Shown here one piece after another: positions 36,474-47,984 of a stretch of DNA of 64,000 bases. Numbering within the stretch: the stretch's first letter is position 1; every line of letters begins with the position of its first letter. The DNA is from Alphaproteobacteria bacterium. GTDB lineage: Bacteria; Pseudomonadota; Alphaproteobacteria; Reyranellales; Reyranellaceae. Location of the stretch: the NCBI GenBank assembly GCA_016869975.1, contig VGCZ01000012.1:1-64000 (forward strand), written 5' to 3'. Made by a program: the position numbers and the translations under genes. The notes beneath the pieces were generated by a model that saw only the letters and a list, made by a program, of their open reading frames with translations, had not been told where the DNA came from and searched no databases.

Positions 36474-36620
36474 TTGCCGAGCGAAATGAGGGCGTTGCGA
36501 CCTTAGGCCGCGTCGGGCGTGGCGTCAGCGATTCGATACTACAGCCGTTCCCGGGGGTGTGGTAGATGCCCACTCGGGGGCAGGAATTGCCACTCGAAGA
36601 GCACGGATTGGGCACGCGCG

Positions 36621-37121
36621 ATGTCGCTTGAGTTCAACAAGATCGCCGGCGCGGTTCTCGCCGCCAGCCTGGGCGCCATGATCATCGGCAAGGTCGCCGG
36701 CGCGCTCGTGCACCCGAGTTTTCCCGACAAGCCGCATATCGCCGTCCAGGAAGCCGCGATCGAAACCAAGCCGGGCGCCGCGCCCGCCCTGGTGCCGGCG
36801 CTGCCGCCGGGCGGTGACGTCGCCGCCGGCAAGGTCGCCTTCGACAGGAAATGCCTGACCTGCCACACGCCGGACAAGGGTGGCGCCAACAAGGTCGGCC
36901 CGAACCTGTTCGCCATCCACGGCGCCAAGAAGGCTCATATCGCGGGTTTCGCCTATTCGACCAGCCTGCAGGGCAAGGGCGGCGAGTGGGACGACGCGAC
37001 GCTCAACGAGTTCCTGTGGAAGCCGGCGGCTTTCATCAAGCAGACCAAGATGGCCTTCGCCGGCCTGAGCAACGACAAGGAACGCGCCGACGTCATCGCG
37101 TATCTGAAGTCGCTGAAGTAG
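36621..37121 (+). CDS. Membrane-anchored class I cytochrome c, CycM-like
   Basis: A 166-residue protein with an uncleaved N-terminal membrane helix (about residues 7-30), a Pro/Ala linker and a class I cytochrome c domain. Heme attaches at Cys78 and Cys81 with His82 (CLTCH), and Met144 (TKMAF) is the likely second ligand. This layout is that of CycM, which passes electrons from the bc1 complex to aa3-type oxidase in rhizobia. Convergently placed kdsB/pheA and downstream hisN are the usual alphaproteobacterial neighbours. Confidence 0.9.
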   Translation: MSLEFNKIAGAVLAASLGAMIIGKVAGALVHPSFPDKPHIAVQEAAIETKPGAAPALVPALPPGGDVAAGKVAFDRKCLTCHTPDKGGANKVGPNLFAIHGAKKAHIAGFAYSTSLQGKGGEWDDATLNEFLWKPAAFIKQTKMAFAGLSNDKERADVIAYLKSLK

Positions 37122-37140
37122 GACCCACGCCTCCTACCCG

Positions 37141-37920
37141 ATGCCGGTTTCCGTTCCCGCTTCCTACGTCGCGCTCGCCGAGCGGCTGGCCGACGCGGCG
37201 GGGCCGGTGATCGCGCGCCATTTCCGCACCCGCGTCGAGATCGACGACAAGGACGACGCCTCGCCGGTGACCATCGCCGACCGCCAGGCCGAGGAGCGCA
37301 TGCGCGCCATCCTCGAGGCCGAGGTGCCCGACCACGGCATCCTGGGCGAGGAATACGGCACCGTGCGCGCCGACGCCGAGTGGGTCTGGGTGCTCGACCC
37401 GGTCGACGGCACGCGCGCCTTCATCACCGGCATGCCGATCTTCGGCACCTTGATCGGGCTGTGCCATCGCGGCCGGCCGGTGCTGGGCATCATCGACCAG
37501 CCGATCCTGCGCGAACGCTGGCTCGGCTACGCCGGCGCGCAAAGCACGCTCAACGGCCGGCCGATCGCCACCCGCGCCTGCACCAGCCTGGCGAACGCCT
37601 ATCTCTATTCGACCGCACCGGCGATGTTCACTGACTCGCTGGCGCCCCGGCACGAGAAGCTGGCGCGGGTGGTCAAGAACCTGCGCTGGGGTGGCGATTG
37701 CTACGCCTATGGCCTGTGCGCCCTGGGCCATGTCGATCTGGTCGTCGAGGCGTCGCTGAAGCAGTACGACTACGCTGCGCTGGGGCCGGTAATCGAGGGC
37801 GCCGGCGGCGTCTGCACCGACTGGGCCGGCAAACCGCTCGACCTCGACTCCGACGGCACCATCGTGGCCGCCGGCGACCGCCGGCTGCACGCGTTGGCTC
37901 TCGAGACGCTGGCCGGCTGA
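37141..37920 (+). CDS. hisN: Histidinol-phosphatase, inositol-monophosphatase type
   Basis: A 259-residue Mg-dependent phosphatase. The metal-site motifs are LGEEYG (about residue 70), DPVDGTRAFITG and, near the end, a WAGKPLDL segment with GGDCYAYGL before it. IMPase-fold HisN performs the phosphatase step of histidine synthesis in alphaproteobacteria and actinobacteria, and its place after a cycM-like gene is typical. Inositol monophosphatase or CysQ-like activity is the alternative. Confidence 0.88.
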   Translation: MPVSVPASYVALAERLADAAGPVIARHFRTRVEIDDKDDASPVTIADRQAEERMRAILEAEVPDHGILGEEYGTVRADAEWVWVLDPVDGTRAFITGMPIFGTLIGLCHRGRPVLGIIDQPILRERWLGYAGAQSTLNGRPIATRACTSLANAYLYSTAPAMFTDSLAPRHEKLARVVKNLRWGGDCYAYGLCALGHVDLVVEASLKQYDYAALGPVIEGAGGVCTDWAGKPLDLDSDGTIVAAGDRRLHALALETLAG

Positions 37921-38017
37921 CCGCGCCCACCATGACCCTTTCGTGAGCGCCGTGGCCCTTGGTTTGCCACGAAGGACGTCCTAGCTTCGCCATCGGGGTC
38001 AGACGGAGGCCAACGGC

Positions 38018-39892
38018 ATGATCAGGCGCGGCGTCGAGCGACGGTCGGTAGTGCTCGGACTGGCGACAGCGGCGGCTTGGCCGTCGATCGGCGCACCGTC
38101 GAGTTGGGCGCAGGGCGCGGGCAAGACCGTCATCTCCCACGGCATCGCCATCCACGGCACGCCCGAGACGCCGCCCGGCGCCAAGCACCTCGCCTACGTG
38201 AACCCCAACGCGCCCAAGGGCGGCACGATCAAGCTGGCCGGCCGCGGCACGTTCGACTCGCTGAATCCGTTCATCCTCAAGGGCACGCCGGCCGGCGCCG
38301 TCGGCCTGATCTACGAGACGTTGCTCGGCTCGAATGGCGACGAGGCGTCGACGGGCTATGGCCTGCTGGCCGAGACCATCGAGGTGCCGGCCGACCGCTC
38401 CTGGACGACCTTCAAGCTGCGCGCCGAGGCGCGCTGGCACGACGGCAAGCCGGTGACGCCCGACGACGTCGTCTTCTCCTTCAACATCCTCAAGGAGAAG
38501 GGCGCGCCGAGCTACGCCACGTACTGGCAGGACGTGAAGACGGCCGAGAAGCTCGACGACCGGCATGTCAAGTTCACCTTCGGCGGCGGCGACAACCACG
38601 AGCTGCCCAACATCATCGGCCAGCTGCCGGTGCTGCCCAAGCACTGGTGGGCGACGCGCGAGTTCGACAGGACCAGCCTGGAGATCCCGCTGGGCAGCGG
38701 TCCATACCGCGTCGATTCGCTGGAGGCCGGCCGCCACATCACCATGCGGCGCGTCGAGGATTACTGGGGCCGCGAGCTGTGGCTCAACAAGGGCCGGCAC
38801 AATTTCGACGTCGTGCGCTACGATTATTATCGCGACGAGCAGGTTTCGTTCGAGGCGTTCAAGGCCGGCCAGATCGACTATCGCGACGAGGCCACCGTGC
38901 GGCTGTGGGCGACGGCCTATGATTTCCCGGCGGTGAAGTCGGGCGCGGTGAAGATGGCGACGATGCCGCACGGCAATGTGCTGCCCATGCAGGGCATCGT
39001 CTTCAACCTGCGCAAGGAGCAGTTCCGCGACCGTCGTTTCCGCGAGGCCTTCATCCATCTGGTCGATTTCGAGTGGTTCAACAAGACGCTGACCCACGGG
39101 CTGCTGACCCGCGTCAACAGCTTCTTCTTCAACTCCGAGCTCGCCGCGACCGGGCTGCCGTCGAAGGAGGAGCTGGCGATCCTCGAGCCGCTGCGCGGCC
39201 AGATTCCGCCGGAGGTCTTCGACAAGGAATACAAGCTGCCGGTCACCGACGGATCGGGCAACAATCGGGAAGGAGCCCGTCGCGCCATCGGCCTTCTGAA
39301 GGAAGCCGGCTGGGAGATCCGCAACGGCAAGATGACCAATCTCAAGAGCGGCCAACCGCTGTCGTTCGAACTGCTGCTGGGCGAACCGCGCCTCGAGCAG
39401 TTCGGCCTGCCCTTCAAGCAGTGGTGCGATCGCGTCGGCGTCGAGGTCAGGCTGCGCACGGTCGATCCCGTGCAGTATCAGAAGCGCATGGACTCGTTCG
39501 ACTTCGAGGCCACGATCGATCTGTTTCCCCAGTCGCTGTCGCCGGGCAACGAGCAACGCGAATTCTGGGGATCGAAGGCGGCGCAGACCCAGGGCAGCCG
39601 TAACACGATCGGCATCCAGGATTCGGCCGTCGACAAGCTGATCGAGCTGGTGATCTCGGCGCCGGATCGACAGAGCCTGGTCACGCGCACCCGGGCGCTC
39701 GACCGCGTTCTGCTGTGGAACCAGTTCGTCGTGCCGCAATATCGCTCGACCGTGTTCTGGGTCGCGTACTGGGACAAGTTCGGCCGGCCAGAGAAGCTCG
39801 CGAAGTACAGTCCGCGCGGCTGGACCACGTGGTGGATCGACGCGGAGAAGGAACGCACGCTCTCGCAGCGCGCGCCCGAGCGCAAGACGTGA
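38018..39892 (+). CDS. yejA: Peptide ABC transporter substrate-binding protein, YejA-like
   Basis: A 624-residue family-5 extracellular solute-binding protein. It has a Tat-like signal peptide ([14 protein letters not shown], cleavage near residue 32) and the YejA-type opening [40 protein letters not shown] is typical of oligopeptide binding proteins. In E. coli, YejABEF imports peptide-like compounds including microcin C and antimicrobial peptides. A GGAGG-containing Shine-Dalgarno precedes the ATG, and permease genes follow after 13 bases. Confidence 0.9.
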   Translation: MIRRGVERRSVVLGLATAAAWPSIGAPSSWAQGAGKTVISHGIAIHGTPETPPGAKHLAYVNPNAPKGGTIKLAGRGTFDSLNPFILKGTPAGAVGLIYETLLGSNGDEASTGYGLLAETIEVPADRSWTTFKLRAEARWHDGKPVTPDDVVFSFNILKEKGAPSYATYWQDVKTAEKLDDRHVKFTFGGGDNHELPNIIGQLPVLPKHWWATREFDRTSLEIPLGSGPYRVDSLEAGRHITMRRVEDYWGRELWLNKGRHNFDVVRYDYYRDEQVSFEAFKAGQIDYRDEATVRLWATAYDFPAVKSGAVKMATMPHGNVLPMQGIVFNLRKEQFRDRRFREAFIHLVDFEWFNKTLTHGLLTRVNSFFFNSELAATGLPSKEELAILEPLRGQIPPEVFDKEYKLPVTDGSGNNREGARRAIGLLKEAGWEIRNGKMTNLKSGQPLSFELLLGEPRLEQFGLPFKQWCDRVGVEVRLRTVDPVQYQKRMDSFDFEATIDLFPQSLSPGNEQREFWGSKAAQTQGSRNTIGIQDSAVDKLIELVISAPDRQSLVTRTRALDRVLLWNQFVVPQYRSTVFWVAYWDKFGRPEKLAKYSPRGWTTWWIDAEKERTLSQRAPERKT

Positions 39893-39905
39893 CGCCGCCA
39901 CGCCC

Positions 39906-41003
39906 GTGACCGCCTATATCCTGCGCCGCCTGCTGCTCATGATCCCGACCCTGCTCGGGATCATGACCATCAACTTCTTCATCATCCAGGCGGCGCCGGG
40001 CGGTCCCGTCGACCAGGTCATCGCCAAGATCCAGGGCCGCGACGTCGACGCCACGACGCGCTTCAGCGGCGGCGGCGGCGTGGAGGTACGGGACACGCCG
40101 CAGTCCAGCACCGATCCCGGCGGCTCGCGCGGCGCGCGCGGCATCCCGCCCGAGCTGCTGGAGCGCATCAAGAAGCAGTACGGCTTCGACAAGCCGATCC
40201 ACGAGCGCTTCTTCCTGATGCTGCGCGACTACGTCGTCTTCGACCTCGGCGAGAGCTTCCAGAGCAACACCAAGGTCGTCGATCTGGTGATCTCCAAGAT
40301 GCCCGTGTCGATCACGCTCGGGCTATGGACGACGCTGCTGATCTACCTGATCTCGATCCCGCTGGGCATCGCCAAGGCGGTGCGCGACGGCTCGCGCTTC
40401 GATGTCATGAGCTCGGCCGTGGTCGTCGTCGGCAACGCGGTGCCCAGCTTCCTGTTCGCGCTGCTGCTGGTCGTGCTCTTCGCCGGCGGCAGCTTCTGGC
40501 AGATCTTCCCGCTGCGCGGCCTGACCTCGGACAACTGGGCCGAGCTGTCCCTGGTCGGCAAGGCCGTCGACTATCTCTGGCACATCGCCCTGCCGGTGCT
40601 GGCCATGGTGATCGGTGGCTTCGCAACGCTTGCCATGCTGACCAAGAACTCCTTCATCGAGGAGATCGGCAAGCAGTACGTGCAGACTGCGCGCGCCAAG
40701 GGGCTGTCGGACCGGCGCGTGCTCTATGGCCACGTCTTCCGCAACGCCATGCTGATCGTCGTCGCCGGCTTCCCCTCGGCCTTCCTGTCGGTGCTGTTCA
40801 CCGGCTCGCTGCTGATCGAGGTGATCTTTTCGCTCGACGGCCTGGGCTATCTCGGCTTCAACGCCGCGCTCAATCGCGACTATCCCGTGATGTTCGGCAC
40901 GCTCTGGGTATTCGGCCTGCTCGGCCTGCTGATGGGCCTGCTCGGCGACCTGATGTACGTCGTGGTCGACCCGCGTATCGACTTCGAAGCCCGCGGGGCC
41001 TGA
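39906..41003 (+). CDS. yejB: Peptide ABC transporter permease YejB
   Basis: A 365-residue DppB-type permease with a GTG start. The first helix ([21 protein letters not shown]) is followed by a periplasmic insert with a glycine-rich stretch (about residues 55-80), as in YejB. The inner-membrane permease core has five further helices and the EAA-type loop near [20 protein letters not shown]. Encoded between yejA and yejE, forming the importer channel. Confidence 0.93.
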   Translation: MTAYILRRLLLMIPTLLGIMTINFFIIQAAPGGPVDQVIAKIQGRDVDATTRFSGGGGVEVRDTPQSSTDPGGSRGARGIPPELLERIKKQYGFDKPIHERFFLMLRDYVVFDLGESFQSNTKVVDLVISKMPVSITLGLWTTLLIYLISIPLGIAKAVRDGSRFDVMSSAVVVVGNAVPSFLFALLLVVLFAGGSFWQIFPLRGLTSDNWAELSLVGKAVDYLWHIALPVLAMVIGGFATLAMLTKNSFIEEIGKQYVQTARAKGLSDRRVLYGHVFRNAMLIVVAGFPSAFLSVLFTGSLLIEVIFSLDGLGYLGFNAALNRDYPVMFGTLWVFGLLGLLMGLLGDLMYVVVDPRIDFEARGA

Positions 41004-41007
41004 GACG

Positions 41008-42032
41008 ATGCGGCTGACGCCTCTGATGCGCCGGCGGCTGGCGAACTTCCGCGCCAACAAGCGTGGCTACTGGTCGCTGCTGATCTTCGGCGTCGCCTTC
41101 TTCGTCAGCCTGTTCGCCGAGTTCATCGCCAACGACCGCCCGATCCTCGTGCGCTACGACGGCGCCTTCTTCATGCCGATCTTCCAGAACTATCCCGAGG
41201 CGACGTTCGGCGGCGACCTGCCGGTCGACGCCAAGTACGACGACAACGGCGTCGGCCCGCTGATCCGGGAGAAGGGCTGGATGCTGTGGCCGCCGGTGCG
41301 GTTCAGCTACGCCACGCTGGTGACCAACCTCGGCCGGCCGGCGCCCTCGCCGCCTACTTGGCAGAACCCGCTGGGTACCGACGACCAGGCGCGTGACGTG
41401 CTGGCGCGCTTGCTCTACGGCTTTCGCATCTCGGTGCTGTTCGGCTTCCTGCTGACCATCCTCGGTTCGGCCATCGGCATCGCCGCCGGGGCGGTCCAGG
41501 GCTATTTCGGCGGGCTCACCGATCTGCTCTTCCAGCGTTTCCTCGAGATCTGGTCGAGCATGCCCATCCTCTTCCTGCTGATCATCCTCGCCAGCTTCAT
41601 CCAGCCCGGGTTCTGGAACCTGCTGGGCATCATGCTGCTGTTCGGCTGGATGGGGCTGGTCGGGCTGGTGCGCGCCGAGTTCCTGCGCGGCCGCAACTTC
41701 GACTATGTGCGCGCCGCCCGGGCGCTGGGCGTCTCCAACGTCCGGATGATGTTCCGCCACATGCTGCCCAACGCCATGGTCTCCTCGCTGACATTCCTGC
41801 CGTTCATCCTGGCGGGCTCGGTGACGTTGCTGACCGCGCTGGACTTCCTGGGCTTCGGCCTGCCACCGGGATCGGCCTCGCTGGGCGAGCTGCTGCTGCA
41901 GGGCAAGAACAACCTGACCACGCCCCGCCTGGCCTTCATCGGCTTCATGGTGATCGCCGTCGCGCTCAGCCTGCTGGTGTTCATCGGTGAGGCGGTGCGC
42001 GACGCCTTCGATCCGCGTAAGCTGCCCTCCTG

Positions 42033-42033
<1 letters not shown>
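41008..42033 (+). CDS. yejE: Peptide ABC transporter permease YejE
   Basis: A 341-residue DppC-type permease. It opens with a basic stretch and a helix (KRGYWSLLIFGVAFFVSLFA); the long periplasmic loop with NDRPILVRYDGAFF is typical of YejE. The permease core includes LGTDDQARDVLARLLYG and the EAA-type loop YVRAARALGVSNVRMMFRHM. It starts four bases after yejB, and its stop overlaps the yejF start in TGATG. Confidence 0.93.
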
Positions 42034-43690
<1,657 letters not shown>

Positions 43691-43694
<4 letters not shown>

Positions 43695-44638
43695 GCCAGG
43701 CGTTCTGCTACGTCGTTGCCGCGCAGGGCGGCGGCGACTGGAAGGGTTGGCGCGAGCGGCTCGGCCAGGCGCTCGGCGAGAGCATCGACATGCGCGCCTG
43801 GGGCCAGCATGGCGACGTCAACGATATCGGCATCGCGCTGGCCTGGAAGCCGCCGCCGGGCGCGCTAGCACGCCTGCCCAACCTCAAGCTGATCGTCTCG
43901 CTCGGCATGGGCGTCGATCACCTGCTGATCGATCCCGACCTGCCCAGGAACGTGCCGATCGTGCGCATCATCGATCCCGGCCTGGTCGGGCAGATGAGCG
44001 AATACGCGATCTACTGGGCGCTGCGCCACCACCGCGACATCGACGCCTATATGGAGCTGCAACGCCGCAAGGTCTGGGAGGAGATCCCCTATACCGACAC
44101 AGTGCTGCGCCGCGTCGGCATCCTGGGCCTGGGCGAGATCGGCGCCGACACGGCGCGCAAATTCGCCATGCTGGGCTTTCCGACCGCCGGCTGGAGCCGC
44201 ACGCCACGCAAGATCGACGGCGTCGAATGCTTCCATGGACCGGAGGGGCTGTCGGCGCTGCTGGCGCGCAGCGACATCCTGATCGACGTGCTGCCGATGA
44301 CGCCGCAGACCGCCAACATGCTCGACGCGCGCGCCTTCGCGCGTCTGCCCAAGGGCGCCTATTTCATCAACATGGCGCGCGGCGGCCACGTCGTGGACGC
44401 CGATCTGCTGGCGGCGCTCGACAGCGGTCGCCTCGCTGGCGCGACGCTCGACGTCTTCCATGTCGAGCCGCTGCCGTCGGACCATCCCTACTGGACGCAT
44501 CCCAAGGTGCGCGTCACGCCGCATATCGCCGGGCCGACCAACCCGCGCACCGCCGCCGCCAGCGTCGCCGACAATGTGCGCCGCCTGCGCGCCGGCCAGC
44601 CGCTCGTGAACCTCATCGACCGGGCCGCCGGCTATTGA
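43691..44638 (+). CDS. ghrA: Glyoxylate/hydroxypyruvate reductase A-type dehydrogenase
   Basis: A 315-residue D-2-hydroxyacid dehydrogenase of the GhrA subfamily. The NAD(P) loop is GILGLGEIGADTA, substrate-binding Arg lies in FINMARGGHVVDADLL, and the catalytic Glu/His regions are LDVFHVEPLPSDHPYW and TPHIAGPTNPRT. It reduces glyoxylate and hydroxypyruvate. The four-base overlap with yejF indicates co-expression, with no obvious metabolic link. Confidence 0.9.
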
Positions 44639-44639
44639 G

Positions 44640-45623
44640 ATGGACGCCACAGTCATCGTGCCGACCTACAAGCGGCCGGACGACTTGCGCCGCTGCCTCG
44701 ACGCCCTGAAGCGACAGACCAAACCGGCGGCCCGCGTCGTGGTCATCCGGCGCGACATCGACACGGCGACCGAGGCGATGCTGGCCGCCTACGACCCCGC
44801 GCCGCTGGCGTTGGTCGTTCGCGTGGTGAGCGTCCCGGGCGTCGTGGCCGCGCTGAACGAGGGCCTCGACGCCGCGACCGGCGACATCGTGGCGATGACC
44901 GACGACGACGCCACGCCGCATCCCGACTGGCTCGAACGCATATCCGGCCATTTCCTCGCCAACGCACGCGCCGGCGGTGTCGGCGGCCGCGACCACATCT
45001 TCATGGGCGAGCGGCGCGACGACTGGCCGCCCGAGGCGCGGGTCGGCGTCAGCACGTGGTACGGCCGCGTCTACGGCAACCACAACGCCGGCTTCGGCCC
45101 GGCGCGCGCGGTCGAGTCGCTCAAGGGCGTGTGCATGGCTTTCCGCCGCGCCGCCATCGGCACGCTGCGCTTCGACCGCCGCCTGCGCGGACAAGGCGCG
45201 CAGGTCGCCAACGAGTATCTGTTCGGCGGCGCCATCCGCCGCGCCGGCTGGATCCTGATCTACGACCCCGCCATCGGCGTCGACCACTTCCCGGCGACGC
45301 GCCACGATTCCGACGACCGCGGCCAGATCGACCGGCTGGCGCTGCGCGACATGATGCACAACGCCACGCTGGGCTATCTCGAATACCTGCCGCCGCCGCG
45401 CGCCTTCGCCATCGTGCTCAACCACACCCTCAAAGGCTCGCGCACCCAACCCGGCCTGCTCGCCGCGATCGCCCATTCATTGCTCGGCCGAAAGCAGATG
45501 TGGCTGGGGTTCCGTGAAGTCGTCGCCGGCGAACTCGCGGCGATCGGCACATGGTGGCGCACGCGAAGGACCGACGTGAGCGAGCGGCGTGCCGTGCCGT
45601 GGCAACCTTCCCCGTCGTCCTGA
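44640..45623 (+). CDS. Family 2 glycosyltransferase
   Basis: A 327-residue GT-A fold transferase. TVIVPTYKRPDDLRRCLDAL opens the domain, and VAMTDDDATPHPDW carries the acidic nucleotide-sugar/metal motif. YLFGGAIRRAGWILIYDP and DHFP follow. It has no membrane helix. Acceptor and sugar are unknown; lipid- or surface-polysaccharide synthesis is likely. It starts one base after ghrA. The last codons and the stop (CCG TCG TCC TGA) are inside a dispersed repeat, so the C-terminal end may be recent. Confidence 0.85.
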   Translation: MDATVIVPTYKRPDDLRRCLDALKRQTKPAARVVVIRRDIDTATEAMLAAYDPAPLALVVRVVSVPGVVAALNEGLDAATGDIVAMTDDDATPHPDWLERISGHFLANARAGGVGGRDHIFMGERRDDWPPEARVGVSTWYGRVYGNHNAGFGPARAVESLKGVCMAFRRAAIGTLRFDRRLRGQGAQVANEYLFGGAIRRAGWILIYDPAIGVDHFPATRHDSDDRGQIDRLALRDMMHNATLGYLEYLPPPRAFAIVLNHTLKGSRTQPGLLAAIAHSLLGRKQMWLGFREVVAGELAAIGTWWRTRRTDVSERRAVPWQPSPSS

Positions 45624-45714
45624 GCGCAGCGAAGGATCTCGCGGTATCGTGGTCGTCCGTGAACGTAGCGCGCGCAGGCACCACCATAAGGTCCTTCGCT
45701 GCGCTCAGGACGAC
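45614..45714. repeat. Inverted pair of a GTCCTGAGCGCAGCGAAGGA-type repeat (family C)
   Basis: Bases 45614-45637 and 45691-45714 are reverse complements at 23 of 24 positions with a 53-base spacer. The core is CTGAGCGCAGCGAAGGA, a repeat type widespread between genes of alphaproteobacteria. The pair lies between two convergent genes and supplies the stop codon of the glycosyltransferase. Confidence 0.9.
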
Positions 45715-45723
45715 AGCGGTACT

Positions 45724-47100
45724 TCACCGCCTCGGGTAACGCTCCTTGAGCATCGCGAACAGCGCGCGGGCGCCCATCGCTTCGCCGCCTTCGGGACGGC
45801 CGGGTTGGCCCTGGTTCCAGGCCATGGTGTCGATGTGCATCCAGGGCACCGAGTCCGGCACGAATTCCTGCAGGAACAGCGCCGCGGTGATGGCGCCGCC
45901 GAACGGCGTCTGGCCGGCGTTGTTGATGTCGGCGATCTTGCTGTCGAGAAATCGGCGATAGCCGCGCCACAGAGGCATGCGCCACAGCTGGTCCTCGCGC
46001 TCGCGCCCGCTCTTGAGCAGCGCCTCGGCGCTGGCGTCGTCGTTGCAGAACAGCGCCGGCACGTCGGGGCCCAGCGCCACGCGCGCGGCGCCGGTGAGCG
46101 TGGCGACGTCGACCACCAGCGCCGGCTCCTCGCGCACCGCCTCGGCGAGCGCGTCGCACATGATCAGGCGGCCTTCGGCGTCGGTGTTGCCGATCTCCAC
46201 CGTGACGCCCTTGCGCGAGGTGATGATGTCCATCGGCCGAAAGGCGCTGCCCGAGACGCTGTTCTCGACCGCCGGGATCAGCACGCGTAGCCGCACGTTG
46301 AGCCTGGCCGCCATCACCATCGAGGCCACGGCCAGCACGGTGGCCGCGCCGCCCATGTCCTTCTTCATGTTCAGCATGCCCGCGGCGGGCTTGAGGTCGA
46401 GGCCGCCGGAATCGAAGCACACGCCCTTGCCGATCAGGGTCACCTTGGGCGCGCTCGGCCGGCCCCAGACGATGTCGATCAGGCGCGGCGCGCGGGTCGA
46501 GGCGCGGCCAACGGCGTGGATCACCGGGTAGTTGCGCCGCAGCAGCTCGTTGCCGACGATCACGGCGAAGCGCGCGCGATGCTTGCGCGCCAGGGCGCGG
46601 GCGGCCAACGCCAGTTCCGCCGGACCCATGTCGTTGGCCGGCGTGGTGATCAGGTCGCGCGCCATGAACATCGATTGGGCGACGCGCTCGACCTCGGCGC
46701 GATCGCATTTCGACGGCCACACCAGGCGCGGTACGGGCTTCGTCGACTTGCGGTAGCGCGAAAAGCGCCACGAGCCCAGCGCGAAGGCGATCGCCGCCTC
46801 GGTGATCGGGATCGGTGAACTGTCGCCGACCAGCGCGTAGTCGCCGGGCGGCAGACGCGTGGCCAGCGCACCGTAGTCCCACATCGTCGGCTTCGCCGAA
46901 CGCACGACGACGGCCATCGCCGGCTTGCCGTCGCCGTCGGGCACCAGGGCGAAGTCGCCCGACTTGCCGGTGATCGAGGCGGCCTGCAGCCAGGTGCGCG
47001 CCTTGGCCGGCTGACGCTTGAACCAAGCCGCCCATTCGGACGGTGCGACGACGGCCACCGGAACCGCCGCCGGTGCGCGATCGATGAACGGAAGCGTCAC
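45724..47100 (-). CDS. M17 leucyl aminopeptidase family protein
   Basis: A 458-residue di-zinc aminopeptidase. The M17 signature NTDAEGRL is present, with metal ligands in LIGKGVCFDSGGLDLKP and the MKKDMGGAATVLA lysine. The N-terminal domain (to about 150) is divergent. It cleaves N-terminal residues from peptides in the cytosol and may use peptides brought in by the Yej importer, though that is inference from proximity. It could be PepA- or PepB-like, so no symbol is given. Confidence 0.9.
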   Translation of the reverse strand: MTLPFIDRAPAAVPVAVVAPSEWAAWFKRQPAKARTWLQAASITGKSGDFALVPDGDGKPAMAVVVRSAKPTMWDYGALATRLPPGDYALVGDSSPIPITEAAIAFALGSWRFSRYRKSTKPVPRLVWPSKCDRAEVERVAQSMFMARDLITTPANDMGPAELALAARALARKHRARFAVIVGNELLRRNYPVIHAVGRASTRAPRLIDIVWGRPSAPKVTLIGKGVCFDSGGLDLKPAAGMLNMKKDMGGAATVLAVASMVMAARLNVRLRVLIPAVENSVSGSAFRPMDIITSRKGVTVEIGNTDAEGRLIMCDALAEAVREEPALVVDVATLTGAARVALGPDVPALFCNDDASAEALLKSGREREDQLWRMPLWRGYRRFLDSKIADINNAGQTPFGGAITAALFLQEFVPDSVPWMHIDTMAWNQGQPGRPEGGEAMGARALFAMLKERYPRR

Positions 47101-47215
47101 AGTCCGATCCCCCGGCTTCTGCTATAGTCTCGACGCGAAGCACGCAGCATGGTCGTGAATCGGTGTGGCTTGCAACGCCGATGTGTGAGTACCGCGGCGA
47201 TGAGGTGAGGACAAC

Positions 47216-47884
47216 ATGGCCGAGTTCAATCTGGTTTTCGGCAACAGAAATTACTCATCGTGGTCGCTGCGCGGCTGGCTGATGTGCAAAATCGCCGGTA
47301 TCGAATTCGACGAGACGCTCATTCGCCTGTACGCGCCGGAGACCAAGGCCGAGATCGCGCGCTATTCGACATCGGGATTGCTGCCGGCGCTGATCCACAA
47401 GGGGCTGACGATCTGGGATTCGCTGGCGATCGCGGAGTACCTGCACGAGCTCTATCCCGCCGCCGGCTTGTGGCCCGAGGCGCAAGCGGCGCGAGCGGTT
47501 GCTCGCTCAGTATCGGCTGAGATGCACTCCGGCTTCCCCGACCTGCGTCGTGAGATGCCGATGAACATCCGCGGCTCGTTCCCGGGCCACGGCCGCACGC
47601 CAGAAGTGATGACCCAGGTGCAGCGCATCGTCGCGATCTGGCTCGACTGCCGCAAGCGCTTCGCCGGCTCGGCGGCGCGCGACGACGGCTTCCTCTTCGG
47701 CCCCTTCACCGCGGCCGACGCGATATTCGCCCCCGTCGTGACGCGCTTTCGCACCTACGCCGTGTCGCTCGACGAGGAGGCGAAGACCTATTGCGACAAC
47801 GTGATGAGATACCCGGCGATGGCCGAATGGGTCGACGCCGCCAAGCACGAGCCGTGGCTGGTCGAACAGTACGAATTCCGCTGA
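47216..47884 (+). CDS. Glutathione S-transferase family protein
   Basis: A 222-residue cytosolic GST. The N-terminal thioredoxin-like domain begins FNLVFGNRNYSSWSLRGWL, with Ser/Tyr candidates for glutathione activation, and TSGLLPALIHKGLTIWDSLAI is the cis-Pro and glutathione-binding region. The all-helical C-domain starts near residue 90. GAGGTGAGGA precedes the ATG. A TATAGT at about 47122-47127 may be the -10 element. Substrate not predictable. Confidence 0.9.
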   Translation: MAEFNLVFGNRNYSSWSLRGWLMCKIAGIEFDETLIRLYAPETKAEIARYSTSGLLPALIHKGLTIWDSLAIAEYLHELYPAAGLWPEAQAARAVARSVSAEMHSGFPDLRREMPMNIRGSFPGHGRTPEVMTQVQRIVAIWLDCRKRFAGSAARDDGFLFGPFTAADAIFAPVVTRFRTYAVSLDEEAKTYCDNVMRYPAMAEWVDAAKHEPWLVEQYEFR

Positions 47885-47900
47885 TCGACCCGGTCCCAAC

Positions 47901-47970
47901 CCTGTCATTCCGAGCGAAGCGAGGAACCTACAAGGCCTCGCTGGATCCCCCGCTCCGCTTGGAATGACGG
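47901..47970. repeat. Imperfect palindrome with TGTCATTCC/GGAATGAC ends (family D)
   Basis: The ends TGTCATTCCGAGCG and CGCTTGGAATGACGG pair around a central GAGGAACCT..GGATCC region. It fills the gap between GST and the TAXI gene, which are convergent. The type is common between proteobacterial genes and is distinct from families A and B. Confidence 0.75.
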
Positions 47971-47984
47971 TTGAACCCCATCCG

